A DNA stretch of 64,000 bases, taken from NCBI RefSeq assembly GCF_029168945.1, contig NC_083606.1, positions 16,704,041 through 16,768,040 on the forward strand, read 5' to 3'. Below, piece after piece: positions 30,792 through 43,554 of this stretch. Within the stretch, counting starts at the first letter, position 1. The number at the start of each line of letters is the position of its first letter. This stretch comes from Cannabis sativa (taxonomy: Eukaryota; Streptophyta; Magnoliopsida; Rosales; Cannabaceae). The position numbers were made by a program, and so were the translations under genes. Below the pieces are notes generated by a model that saw only the letters and a program-made list of their open reading frames with translations, ran no database searches and was not told the DNA's origin.

Positions 30792-32945
30792 TGTAATGAC
30801 CGCATAGTTAAGTCATGGAAATTAGCAGATAATTAAGAGGATAATTATTATTATGTGATTTTTGTATCTCTTAGTAGAAATTAGGGCTTATTGTCAGAAA
30901 TAGGCCTTAGGAAATTATTTTATCAACTACGGAGATATATTGAATGCTAGGTGCATTGTTTAGGTTATATATGAATTTTTATGAATTTTATGTTTTATGT
31001 CCAGTAACAGTGGAACATGATGTTTGGTCGATAGAGTCACATTTTAGACGGTTTAGTATTTTAGCATTAGTGGGGAAATTAGTTAGACATTAGAGATGTT
31101 GGGAATATTTGAGGTATTTAATTTGACCAAAATGCCCTTTGGTGGCAATGTAAGTTCATGGGGAAGAAAGGGGCAAAATAGTCTTTTGCCATAGATTTCT
31201 TTTGTCCTTTAGTGGGTTGATATTAAGCTTAGTTAATCTGAATTTACGTTATTGAATATTAGAGAACATTAGGATTTATTCAAAATTAGAAGAAAAACAA
31301 AACACTTTCTTTCTCTCTGTCTTTGAGTCGGCCACCAAGAACCAAGGAAGAACCTAGCAATTGTCTTGTTCAATTTAGACCATTTTTAGAGGAATTCAAT
31401 AGTTGTAGCTTAAGTAATTTGTAAGGTAAGCTTTTCCCTCTTTGTCTTCTTTTCTTTTAAACTTGAAGGTTAGGTTTCATGGACGATTGTTGAGTTGGGT
31501 TACTGTAGGTTTCATTCGAGTTTAGTTATGATTTTAGAAGTTATTTTGTTGTTATTTGAGCTGAATTAAGTTTAGTTTGATGCTTGTTGTGTTGTTTAGA
31601 AAGAGTTGAGCTTAAGAGCTCAAACTTTGCTCTTCCATGGCAAATCTTGATTCTTAGTATAATTTTTGTGTTTAAGCTATGTAATACGCTCCTTATGTGG
31701 TGTGTTGATATTCTGGAAAGTTTGGTAGCATTTAGGTTTGATTGGAACAAGTTATGGGGGTTGGAAGATTGGAAATTTTCGTGTTTTTTTTTTGCACAGA
31801 CAACCAGAATTTCGGTTGGTTCAGGGCTGTACCAACCGAAATTCTGGTTGGACTGCATCGAGAAAGGTCTATTTTAGTAATTTTGCCATAACTTATTACT
31901 CAGGTGTCTGTTTTAGACGTTCTATATACCGTTTTAAAGCTTATGATGAGCTCGACGATATGGTATATAAATTAGAGCCAAATTGTGTATTTTATTTTAG
32001 AGTGTCTCCACCACATAGTTTGGTAGAAAACCCTAGGCTCTTTTCAGACATTACAAAAATGTTCTAGAGTAAACACTTATCAGTTTATACGTATGTTGTG
32101 ACTTAGGGACCTGTAAATAGTCGAGCAGCAGTTTTCACTCAGAGTTACCGACATACTTGCATTCAGAATCAAGGTAAGATTAGTATAATGGTTGCATATA
32201 TGTATACATGTTTAGCGTACATGTTAGCTGCCGTCAGAATAACATATCAGGTTTTCAGTGAGGTGTACATAGAGCTGCACTGAGATACCAATATACATAT
32301 GTTAGGCAAATCAACAGCCATCAAATTAGTATATAAGAGTTTTAGTGAAGTGTACATAGAGTTGCACAGAGATGCCAACTTATATGTTAGGCTATTTGAT
32401 GGTATGAGTTAACGGCTACCACATCAGTATGACTAGAGTACTGAGTATAGGCTGGATTCGTAGTTAGTCATACTTTGTTGAGAACGTTCCTAACCAAGTT
32501 ATCAGATTGTGATTAGGTGTATGGGCCCCTAGTTACGGTCTAGATATATGTTTATGTTTATTATTATACTTTTCTTATTGGAGTTTGTCGACTCTCATAG
32601 TTATTACATGTATGTGCAGGTAAAAGCTAGAACCAGACCAGTGAGAGTCTAAAGCTAAGGATGAATATTGTACATATCAAGGCGGTTAGACCTGGAGTGT
32701 TCAGGGTCTTTGGGACAATTTTGGCTTACTTTGCTAGTCGCTAGTTGACAACTTTTGAAGTTTAGATATTTTGTAACCTTTAAAACGGGATCCCAAATTA
32801 TCTAAATTATTATGTTTAATTATTAAAATGAAGTTATCTAATGAAGTTTTAATTATTCGCTTTTTCTAATAAACCCTTTGATTAGCAAAGGCGTGCACAG
32901 TATTTAGAAAACACCATAACATACTTAATCTAGTAGGGTGTTACA
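30792..32945 (+). repeat. Gypsy-3 5' LTR
   Basis: 2,154 bp, TGTAATGACC...GGTGTTACA. It contains an 18-bp-arm perfect hairpin at 31802-31849 (12-base loop). Confidence 0.93.
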
Positions 32946-32950
32946 ATTTT

Positions 32951-32963
32951 TGTATCAGAGCCG
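32951..32963 (+). promoter_or_regulatory. Gypsy-3 primer binding site (degenerate)
   Basis: ttgtatcagagcc lies five bases after the LTR; one base differs from the Met-tRNA site tggtatcagagcc. Confidence 0.8.
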
Positions 32964-33373
32964 CCAGGATATGTACAATCATCATCTAAAGATTGTCAAG
33001 ATATGTATAATCATCATCTAAGATAAGCTTGACTCATGGTTCGTTAAGTTTTTACATGTTTTATTAGTTTTATTTATTATGCATGACTAGAAAACTATGA
33101 TAGAAAGCATGTTAGTAGATTGATAACTGAGTAAGAGAATACTAAGTTCCCATGTAAGCGGTAGTTAGATTTCAATTATGATCGCTGCCTGACCGAGCTG
33201 ACTCATGAATGTGCAGGTTTGTCCTATAGAATGGATGCCTGGCAAGAATCATGTAGTTGGGCTAATATGGACGATATTGGTGGCGGATGGAGAGATTGGG
33301 ATCCCCCTTATTTACAAGACCGTGAAAAGACTTATGGGGTGGTTATGAAAATCCACCGTATGCTCCGTTAGAT

Positions 33374-33920
33374 TTGGAGCAAATATTTGTTGAAATGGAA
33401 GCTAGGATTCAACTACAAGATGAGGAGATTAAGAGATTGAGACAACAAGGGTCTCCTATTGTACCTTCATCTCAATTTCCAATGGAACAATCTGGTGGGA
33501 GTTATATGATGCAAATACCTTTAGTTATTTTGAGAAACTTAGATGGGATCAATACTTCTCTAGTTGCGTACACTATAGAGTCTGTTCAAGATCCCCGAGG
33601 TACTCTTGCTGTTGGTGAGGTTGCTACTCCTCCTAATAATCGTCTTGGTGGAGGTGGGAGTGATTCCTTAGTTGATCAAAGTAAAAGAGCTCTATCGACA
33701 TCAATGGGCTCGAGCCAGAGAAAGAAGTTTCAGGGAAAACAAGGACGGGGTGGCCATCAGTGCAGCCCTCGAAGTTATTATACTTATCTAGAGTGCTTCT
33801 TTTGCAAGAAGCATCATCTGGGAGAGTGTAAGCAGAAATGTTTTCATTGTGGTCAAGTAGGATAATACAAGAGAAACTGTCCACAACTACAGAAAAAGGG
33901 ACCAGAACAAGAGGTAAAAT
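33374..33920 (+). pseudogene. Gypsy-3 gag remnant
   Basis: The open stretch encodes EMEARIQLQDEEIKRLRQQG, matching the coiled coil of Gypsy-1 Gag, then jumps directly to CFFCKKHHLGECKQKCFHCG (zinc knuckle). The capsid region between them has been lost, so about half of Gag is deleted. A TAA at 33862-33864 interrupts the knuckle. Confidence 0.8.
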
Positions 33921-34439
33921 TTCCTCCATATTTGGGTGTTGGCTATTTTCCAAATTAGAGCTGAAGATAGTTCTTCGGAAGTGTCAGGTCAGTTTCTTAT
34001 CAACTGTTCTATTGGACTTTATGTTAATTGACTTTAGAACTACATATTAGCATGTGGTAGTTAGGGTGATTAATAATTGGATAGACCTTGAGATAGATAT
34101 GAAATAGGATTTAGAACTCTGTTACCTGGCGGAGAATCAGTTATCTCCAAAGGAGTAGTTTAGGTCTATGCCGATTAAAGTTGAATACTGACCTCATAGT
34201 TTTGGGTATAGTAGAGTATGAGATATTACTCGTAATGGAATTATTGTCTAAACAAGTTGCTAGTAATGATTTCAAACAGAAAGTAGTAACTTTTCAACTT
34301 TAAAGTGAAGGTTCGTTCGTATTATGGTATCGGGATAGGGTTTTTTGGCTCCAGTTTTTATTATGATAAAAGATAAAGATCCATCATGGAAGGGATGGCG
34401 TGGAATTATTAGCAATGGTGTTAGATACAACCTAGCCAA

Positions 34440-37134
34440 AACAATTCAGTTTATGGATATTATGGTGGTGTAAAAGTTATTAGATGTATTCTCAGAAGAA
34501 TTTCCCGAAGTATCATCACAACAAAAAATAAATTTTGTCATTGTATGGTATCTGGAGCAGAGATGGTTTCGAGGCACCATATTGAGTGAATCGAGCAGAA
34601 CTCAAGGAAGTAAATTGGCAACTTCAAAAGATGACAAACTTAAGGTTTATTCAACTTAGTATATTATCTTGGGAAGCCCCAAGGTTAACTGTTAAGAAGG
34701 AAGATAATTTATTTCTTATGAATGTTAGCTATCAAATATTAAATCAGCTTTTAATCATGAATTAACACCATTTGTTAGGGAGTTATAAGCAGTTCAATCA
34801 GTCTTAGGGAAATGTAGTTATCTTTAAGAATGACCCTTTCTCGAGTTATCATTAATTAAGAATCTGATAAGAGAGCATTTCAGGTAGTGTTTTCTGTACA
34901 AGGTACGATTATCAAAAATTTCTAAATATGCCTTTTGAACTAATCAATGCTCTAGTAGTTTTTATGGATCTGATGATTAGGGTAATTAAGGATTTTCTCA
35001 AAATATACGTCACAGTGTATGTTAATGATATCCTTTGGTACCCTTTATTAAAAACGATGTATGGACAACATCTATGGATGGTTTTCAGTGATTATGGGAT
35101 CATGACGGACACGGGGTAAGGTTGAATTGGTCAAGATTTGGCTGAGATCAGAAACAATTATTGGAAATTAAGTTTTTATGGGTTTGTATGAGCTATGGCA
35201 TCATAATACGGAAAGGTTATTCTAAGATTTCAACGCTTTTAATACAGTTAATTAAGAGGAAGTAATGATCTATATGGACAAACAAATGTTAAACTGGTTT
35301 TCGAGAGCTGAAGTCACAGTTGATTTCAACTTAGTGTTAGCTTGGTCATCAAATCAAGAAAAGTTCATGGTCTGCAACTAGACTGGATCTAGAGTGTGTT
35401 TTGTGTAAATTGGTAGGGATACTGCTCAATCTCCTTGCCAATTGAAGGGGTTTAGGTAATGTTACTCAAATCATTACCTGGAACTTGTAAACAAAAGTCT
35501 TGTACTTAAGAGCTGGCAGAGCTATCTCTATAGAGAAAATTTAAAGTATCTAGTTACTCAGAAAGACTGGAATGCGGATTAGAGGTAATGATTGGAAATA
35601 GCTCAAGATAGGGACTACACAACTTTTTATTACCCCAAGAAGGCTAATGGGGTGGCAGAAGTCCTAAGTAGGAAGTGCCCAGGCGAGTTTTCAGAACCAT
35701 CGTGATTTTTCCCTTCAGTTAGTAGATATCATGGTCGAAGTTAAGTATGGAGTTTGTGGTAAGTAAAATCAGTGAGTTGACAATTCAACTCGGTTTATTT
35801 GATAAAAAGAAAAAGGCTCAATTGATGGATATGAATTCAGGGAAAACCCGTAAGAAAGCTTTAACAGGCTAGCTCAGAGATAGCTTGGTATTAACTCATG
35901 GAATGTTATGTCATAAAATTCAAGTGTATATCAAGTAGTGTTAAGCTCAGAAATGATACTCTAATGAAAGTTTGCACCACTCCTTAGTTGTTATACTTTG
36001 GTACTATTAAGATATGCTAAGACTTGAAAATTCTACTTATGGTGTAAAATGCAAAAAGATGTGGTGGACAAGGTATTCATATTTATAGTTTGTAGTGAAT
36101 TAGGTTTAATCATCAGAAACTGGTAAGGTTACTATGATCGGTTATATTTCTCGTATAAGATGAGATGAAGTTGCTAGGAATCTTGTAGCTGAATTACCTA
36201 GAACCTTGAGTATGTTTGATTTGGTATGGTACTACTTGGGTACAAGAGCTAGTATGAAAAATTATAAAGGGGATAGTATGTTTTTTTTTTTTTTTGCGAC
36301 TCTAAAGTCCATTATTTCGGATAGGAAACTGAAATTCTTCTTTAGGTTTTAACGAAGTCTACAGAAGATTGGTATTGTGTAGTTAAAGTTTAGGACAGCT
36401 TCCTATACTTAGGCAAATGGCCTGTCCGGAGGGACAATTTAAGTATTGAAGTATATACTGCAAGTTTATGTGATGAATTACAAGAACTTATGGAATAAAT
36501 ATCTATTTTGATCAAGTTCTCGTGCAACCAACAGTTGTCAGAGTGTAACAGGGATGGTTTCATATAAAGATGTTATATAGTATGAAGTCTTGTTCCTGTT
36601 TTAAACTCGGAATAGGATAGATCTGAGGTCAGTTCAGCATATTAATAAGGCTATAGAGAAGATTATGATTAGGGTACTTGCTTCTCAACATAGACAGTAG
36701 AGGTCATGTTAATCAAAAGCTCAAAAGAATGCAGAATTCCTAAGTAGGAGAAATACTTTGGGAACAAGAATAAGATTCATAAAAATTTTAGAATTTCCAG
36801 AGAACATCAGGATAATAATTTTGTGTTTAACCTTACAAGTAGCATTTGCAGCACACAAGATGTTTTCATGTAATATATTGGGAAATTTGGCTCATATCTT
36901 TAGTTATGGAACTCGAGAACTTCAGCTAAACCTATCTCTTTAAAGACAAATAGGTTAAGATTCTCGATAAGAAAAATAAAAATATATGCGGCAGAGTTAT
37001 GGTATTAGTTATCATATTCCAAGAAATAATAAAGTGAAGGAAATTACCCGGGAATTAGAATCCGACGTGTGGCTCCAGGCCCCAGTTATTCAGATTTGAT
37101 TTCAAGGACGAAATCCTTTTAATTGGCGGATAAT
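34440..37134 (+). pseudogene. Gypsy-3 pol remnant (RT, RNase H, integrase, tail)
   Basis: Recognisable islands in order are: RT near 34928-35035 (MPFELINALVVFMDLM, VNDILWY); RNase H near 35565-35690 (DYTTFYYPKKANGVAEVLSRK-like); integrase traces at 36280-36420; and the tail at 37035-37100 (ELESDVWLQAP). Stops occur every few dozen codons. It cannot make functional enzyme. Confidence 0.8.
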
Positions 37135-39245
37135 TGTAATGACCGCATGGTTAAGTTATGGGAATTAAAAGATAATTAAGAGGTTAATTATTATTATGTG
37201 ATTTTTGTGCCTCTTAGTAGAAATTAGGGCTTATTGTCAGAAATAGACCTTAGGAAATTATTTTCTCAACTAAGAATATATATTTGAATGTTAGGTGCAT
37301 TGTTTAGGTTATATATGAATTTTTATGAATTTCATGTTTTATGCCCAGTAACAATGGAACGCGACGTTTGGCCGATAGAGTCACATTTTCAGATGGTTTA
37401 GTATTTTAGTATTAGTGGGGAAATTTAGTTAGACATTAGAGATATCGAGAATATTCGAGGTATTTAATATAACCAAAATGCCCTTTGGTTGCAATGTAAG
37501 TTCATGGGAAAGAAAGGGGCAAATGGTCTTTTGCCATAGATTTCTTTTGTCCTTTAGTGGGTTGATATTAAGCTTAGTTAATATGAATTTAAGTTATTGA
37601 ACATTAGATAAACATTAGGATTTATTCTAAATTAGAACCAAGGGAAAACCCAACAATTTTCTTATTCAATTGAGACCATTTCTAGAGGAATTCAACAGTT
37701 GTAGCTTAAGTAATTTGTCATGTAAGCTTTTCCCTCTTTTTCTCCTTTTTTTTAAACTTGAAGGTTAGGTTTCATGGAGGATTGTTGAGTTGGGTAACGT
37801 ACTATAGGTTTAATTCGAGTTTGGTTATGATTTTAGAAGTTATTTGGTTGTTATTTAAGTTGAATTAAGTTTAGTTTGATTCTTGTTGTGTTGTTTAGAT
37901 AAAGTTTGAGCTTAAGAGCTCAAACTTTGCTCTTCCATGGCGAATCTTGATTCTTAGTATAATTTTTTGTGTTTAAGCTATGTAATAGGTTCCTTATGTG
38001 GTGTGTTGAGATTTTGGAAAGTTTGGTAGCGTTTGGGTTTGATTAGACCAAGTTATGAGGGTTGGAAGATTGGAAATTGTCGTGTTTTTCTGCGCAGACA
38101 ACCAAAATTTTGGTTGGTTTAGGACTGCACCAACCGGGATTTTGGTTGGACTGCATCGAGAAAGGCCGATTTTAGTATTTTGGCCATAACATTTTACTCA
38201 GGTGTCCGTTTTAGACGTTCTATATACCATTTTAAAGCTTATGACGAGCTCTACGATATCATATATAAATTCGAGCCAAATTATGTATTTTATTTTAGGG
38301 TGTCTCCACCACATAGTTTGGTAGAAAAACTCTAGGTTCTTTTCAGACATTAGAAAAGTGTTCTAGAGTAAACACTTATCAGTTGTACGTATGTTAGACT
38401 TATGGGCCTGTAAATCGTCGAGCAGTAGTTTTCACTCAGAGTTACCGACATACTTGCATTCAAAATTAAGGTAATATTAGTATAACAGTTTCATATATGT
38501 ATACATGTTTAGCGTACATGTTAGTTGTTGTCAGAATAACATATCAGGATTTCAGTGAGGTGTACATAGAGCTGCACCGAGATACCAATATACACATGTT
38601 ACGCAAATCAATAGCCATCAGATTAGCATATCAGAGTTTCAGTGAAGTGTACATAGAGTTGCACAGAGATTCCAACATATATATGCTAGGCTATTTGATA
38701 CATAGTATGAGTTAACTGCTACCACATCAGTACGACTAGAGTACTGAGTATAGGTTGGATTCGTAGTTAGTCATACTTTGTAGAGAACGTTCCTAATCCA
38801 GTTATCAGATCGTGATTAGTTGTATGGGCGCCTGGTTACCGTCTAGATATATGTTTATGTTTATTATTATACTTTTCTCAATGAGTTTGTCGATTCACAG
38901 TTATTGCATGTATGTGCAGGTAAAAGCTAGAACCGAAGCAGTGAGAGTCTAAAGCTATAGATGAAGATTGTACATATCAAGTCGGTTAGACCTAGAGTGT
39001 TCATGGTCTTTGGGACAATTTTGGCTCACTTTGCTAGTCTCTAGTTGACAACTTTTGAAGTTTAAATATTTTGTAACTTTTAGAACGGGATCCCAGATTA
39101 TGTAAATTATTATGTTTAATTATTAAAATGAAGTTAATTAATGAAGTTTTAATTATTCACTTTTTCCAATAAACCCTTTGATTAGCAAAGGTGTGCACAG
39201 TATTTAGAAAATACCGTAATACGCCTAATCTATTAGGGTGTTACA
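37135..39245 (+). repeat. Gypsy-3 3' LTR
   Basis: 2,111 bp counterpart of 30792-32945. The hairpin persists at 38100-38147. Confidence 0.93.
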
Positions 39246-39250
39246 TCGAT

Positions 39251-40350
39251 CTTTAAGAAGATTGTCTTACCCTTTAACTAGTCAAACAGGTCATCAATTC
39301 GGGGTAGAGGATATTTATTCTTAATAGTGAGTTTATTCAATTCTCGATAATCAATACACATTTGAAGCAACTCGTCTATCTTTTTCACAAATAACACTAG
39401 AGCACCCCAGGGAGCATAACTCGGTCTTATGAATCCCAAGTTAAGTAACTCCTGATGTTGGATCTTTAACTCTTTCAATTCTGTTGGAGCCATTCGATAC
39501 GGTACTTTTGATACTTGTTCTGCTCCCGGAACTATCTCGATCACGAACTCAATTTCTCGGGAAGGTGGTAATCCAGGTAAATCCTGAGGAAATACATATA
39601 GAAATTCACACACCAGTCTCGTATTTTCAGGACTAGATAACACATGTTGGCTAGTATAAACTACAGTGACTAGGAATCCTAGACAATCTCTGTGCATCAG
39701 ATCTTTAACTTTTAGGAGTGTTATTCTAGGTATGCGTGATCCTTGTACTTTACCTACAAACACTGTTGGTTTGACACTATCGGGTTCAAACACCACCATC
39801 TTCCGCTTACAGTCAATTGTTGCCCCGTATTTAGACAAGAAATCTATTCCCAGGATTATATCAAAATTAGACAATTGTAGCTTAGTTAGGTTGGCGGTTA
39901 ACTCATAACTGTCAATTCAAAAAGACAAAGACCTAATCCACCTGGTAAATACGATTAGGTCTCCCTAGGGTAACAGGGTACCAAACCCCAAAGCATACAC
40001 ATCACAAGTTTATGAAAACTTTCAATTACTCGACTTGATACATAAGAATGAGTAGCTCCCGAATCAAATAATACTGAATAAGATCAACTGTTATAGACAG
40101 TTGACCTATCACCGCTAACGGACTAGCATCAGCATCAACCTGAGTCATAGTGAAGATACGTCCCGGATTCTGGTTGTTGTTCCTCTTTGGTTCTTCTTTC
40201 TTAGCATGTGGACAATCTCGGATGAAGTGGACCACCATTCCACACTCAAAACAAGTCTTTGCCCAACACTCATCTTGATGGTGCTTCTTACATTTGGGAC
40301 ACTCTGAATATGATATGGATGCAGACCCGCGACCTTGACGACCACCTCTA
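39251..40350 (-). pseudogene. Gypsy-2 zinc knuckle, protease and RT N-terminus
   Basis: From right to left: CCHC knuckle (TCFECGMVVHFIRDC), then protease traces ending [17 protein letters not shown], then RT start ([47 protein letters not shown]). The last 198 codons are open to 39278 and stop just before the Gypsy-3 junction. The protease active-site region is frameshifted near 40050-40110. Confidence 0.87.
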
Positions 40351-42232
40351 TGTTGGAAATATTTTACCAGGATCTAGATTTACTAACAAGTATGTTTCAT
40401 TAACATCCTAATATGAATTCTAAAACAATGAAATAAACACATAAGAGTTTAAAAAAACCTTACATTGGTTGCAGCGGAATATAATGACTCCTTCCGTTCA
40501 GATCTCTAGCCCTTGATTCCTTTCTGTTGCAGAGCATCACCAAGATTTGAACCTGGATCTCTTTCTCTCCTTCCTTTGATGTTGATTCTCCTTCTTGTTG
40601 TTTGGAATCTCCTACAGTCTTACGCACTATGATTGAGATACCACTTGATGTGTGTAGGCACTACTCTATCACTCAAGGATTTCGAAATTTAGAGAAGAAA
40701 AGAGAAGGGAAGTGGTTCGGCCTATAGAGAAAAGAATAGGAGGCTTAAATTTCATCTGACAGAATTTTTGTGTGAATGAGAGCCATCACTATCTATTTAT
40801 AGGTAACCACCTAGGTTTAAGTTAAAATTATTTGGCATTAAAATAATGAAAAAATAAATGATAAAAGCCTATAAGAGTGGCCGGCCATGGGCTTTGGATA
40901 ATGGGCCTCACTTATGCAATTTTGCTGTTTTATCATTTCTACATCTCATTTTCTCAAAAATGCCAATTTTCCAATTCAACCATTTAAATGCCAATTCTAA
41001 TTATTTAATAACTAAAAATTAATTTTTAAATAATATTGTCATTTAATATATTTATTAATTAGACATATAAAGTCTCTTAATTAATAAATAAACCTAGAAT
41101 CTCTTTTCTTTACAATTTCGCCCTAGCTTAGTGAAAATTCATAAACTAGACATAGTCTAACTTTAGAATTATAATTTATTAATTAAAACCAATTAACTGA
41201 GTCTTACAAGCAGTATGGTCTCAACTAGTATGGGGACCATGGGTCTATATTTCCGAGCTTCCAATAAGTCGAACCGAATTTACCAAGTAAATTCCCTAAC
41301 TTATTAATTCCTTATTGAATCCACACTTAGAACTTGGAATTGCACTCTCTGTCATATAGAACGCTCTATATGTTCCACGATATAGATACGTCATTAGTTA
41401 TCCATTGTTATAATCCTAATTTGATCAATGACCCTCTAATAGATGATCTACATTGAATAGGCACTAAGTTACCGTTACACCTTCAATGTATTTTATCCTT
41501 TAAACACTTAGCTCCGTATAAATGATATTTCAGCAAAGTGAAATGAGATCTCCACCATTTATCTCTGTTTAGCCAAGCTCGAAGGATATCATCGTTTCAC
41601 TTCTAAATTCCTATAGAAGTTATAGACTCCATATTTATGTTAGCGCTCCCACTCAATTATACTATCATGTTCCCAAAATGTACGTATCACCCAGACCCAA
41701 AAGTAGGCTTAACTAACAAATCAAAGAACATGTATAATACTCTTGAGATCGAACCTAAACATATCAAGATTAAGATCATTTGATCTAGGATCAACGGGTG
41801 ATATTGAATTGAATAGATACTACGGTAAATTTTAATATATCTAATCAAAGTTCAATATCGGTCCCTTCCGATGTATACTCCACACATCCGATGCTGGTAA
41901 ACTTTGCCAATTTCCTGGAAAGGACATAACACTTATCCAAGGTGTAAGAATACCTATCGCTGATTATCATGTCAGTCTAAATCTAGTGAACTGACAAATC
42001 AGGGAATAAACTTTCGAACATATAATCAAGATTATATTCCACTGTGCTGACAACACTATAATCATTAACAAATTCATATGTTCTGGACTTAAATAGAATT
42101 CGTACATTATATATATATAATCATGAAATAAATCATGTGAACCATGCAACATAAGATGTTATTTCTAATCTTTATTAATAAATAAATCGAATTATATTGA
42201 AATGAGTTTTATTTAGGGCATAAAACCCAACA
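40351..42232 (-). mobile_element. Solo LTR, 1,882 bp (copy 1)
   Basis: On the minus strand it starts TGTTGGGTTTTATGCCC and ends TATTTCCAACA; perfect TSD CTCTA (40346-40350 and 42233-42237). It interrupts Gypsy-2 gag between the capsid and the zinc knuckle. It has the same length as, and clear similarity to, 59165-61046 in the opposite orientation. It carries a TATA-like tataaatag near 40800 (minus strand). No internal domain. Probably copia-type by end sequence. Confidence 0.92.
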
Positions 42233-43102
42233 CTCTATTTCCTTGAAACTTCCTGTTACTTCCCAGTGTTTCGGAAGCTTTAATCTTTTGTTTGTGATTC
42301 GAGTTGCTGCTGTCGGTCCCCTTACTGGTATTACCAACCACACTAGGATTCGATGCTGTGACAGAATCCTTAGAAGCTTGTTCTTTGATTACATGTTGTT
42401 CTGCCTCTTCTGCAATCAAGGCTAACTCAACCACTTTCTTGTATAATGTGTCATGATTGGTGGTAATTTTAAAGTCCTAACTGATTGTGGCATTCCGTCC
42501 CCTTAGGTATTTTTGTTTTCGAGTGACATCCGTTGGTACCAGATCACTAGCAAACTTGGACAACCAATCGAATTCCAGGGTATACTCAGCCACGGTCATC
42601 TTCCCTTGAGTCAACTTCACAAAATCTTCCATATTTGAAGTTCTTACAGCAATGTTATAAAAATTTTCTTCAAACAAGGTTTTAAACTCTTCCCAAGATA
42701 TGGTTGCTAACGTCTCGGGTCTGACCCACAATATCCCACCAAAAGTGGGAATGATCTTGTAACATGAATGCAGCACATTTAACTTATTCCATCCCCATCA
42801 CCACCATGTTATCTAGGATGCGGAAAATAGTGCTCATCCACTGTCAGCCTTGATAATATCAATACCTCCCAAAAACGTTAGAGGTTCCAGCTTCACAAAA
42901 CGCTCAAACACTGAATCTTGATGTGGCAAAATAAATCCCGGGTTACCACCACTAGCACAGGAGTTGGTGGTAACAGTTGTTCTGTTGGAGCTACCGGTGC
43001 TAGTTGCTTAGACTGACACAATTCATCTTCTTGACGAAGTATGATACTTTGCATTTCAAGGATCATTTGTTGCCAATCGGCAGGTGGATTTGCATTATTC
43101 AC
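42233..43102 (-). pseudogene. Gypsy-2 gag N-terminal part
   Basis: Broken frames encode PPADWQQMILEMQSIILRQE (43102 side), WEEFKTLFEENFYNIAVRTS and VAEYTLEFDWLSKFASDLVP (42776-42480), then a Ser/Asn-rich stretch up to RKFQGNR at the solo LTR. The order matches Gypsy-1 Gag; several frameshifts and a TAG near 42480. Confidence 0.85.
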
Positions 43103-43537
43103 CCCTGCATTATCCCCCAGATTCTACGGAGGCACAAGCGGTGCCGATGGATTGGGTTGGTCATTACCAGGATCTACATGCTCGCCCTGTGGTCTAGATG
43201 ATTATGGAGGGTTCATTCTTTTTCAAATAGCCCCGAAATTAACAACCCCGACAAGTCAGGCACCAATACCACACTTACGCACTTATTGCCTTAACCCTAA
43301 CTTAAACTTACTATTTCTCTTATTAAAATAAAATTTATTGATTTAAACATTAAACATGCTTTCCATATCACATTCATTTCTAGATGCTCACATACTGCCT
43401 AAAACGGAAAGCAGTAAATAAGTAATCACAAAGGTAGTTAAGCATTTACTCACAACACTTACTGCACCATGAGTCGAGCTTGTCTCTGACGATGATTGTA
43501 CATGTTCGGCTGGTCTACAGGAAGTTTCAAAATCTTG

Positions 43538-43550
43538 GCGCTCTGATAGC
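43538..43550 (-). promoter_or_regulatory. Gypsy-2 primer binding site (degenerate)
   Basis: On the minus strand tgctatcagagcg, four bases after the LTR; two differences from tggtatcagagcc. Confidence 0.75.
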
Positions 43551-43554
43551 AAAA

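Larger units (their letters stand above)
30792..39245 (+). mobile_element. Gypsy-3: decayed chromovirus, 8,454 bp
   Basis: LTRs 30792-32945 and 37135-39245, perfect TSD TCGAT (30787-30791 and 39246-39250), inserted in Gypsy-2 RT at the codons for [10 protein letters not shown]. The internal domain (4.19 kb) keeps gag, RT, RNase H and integrase traces in order on the plus strand but is riddled with stops. The LTRs differ visibly throughout (roughly one base in twelve), so this insertion is much older than Gypsy-1. Confidence 0.93.
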
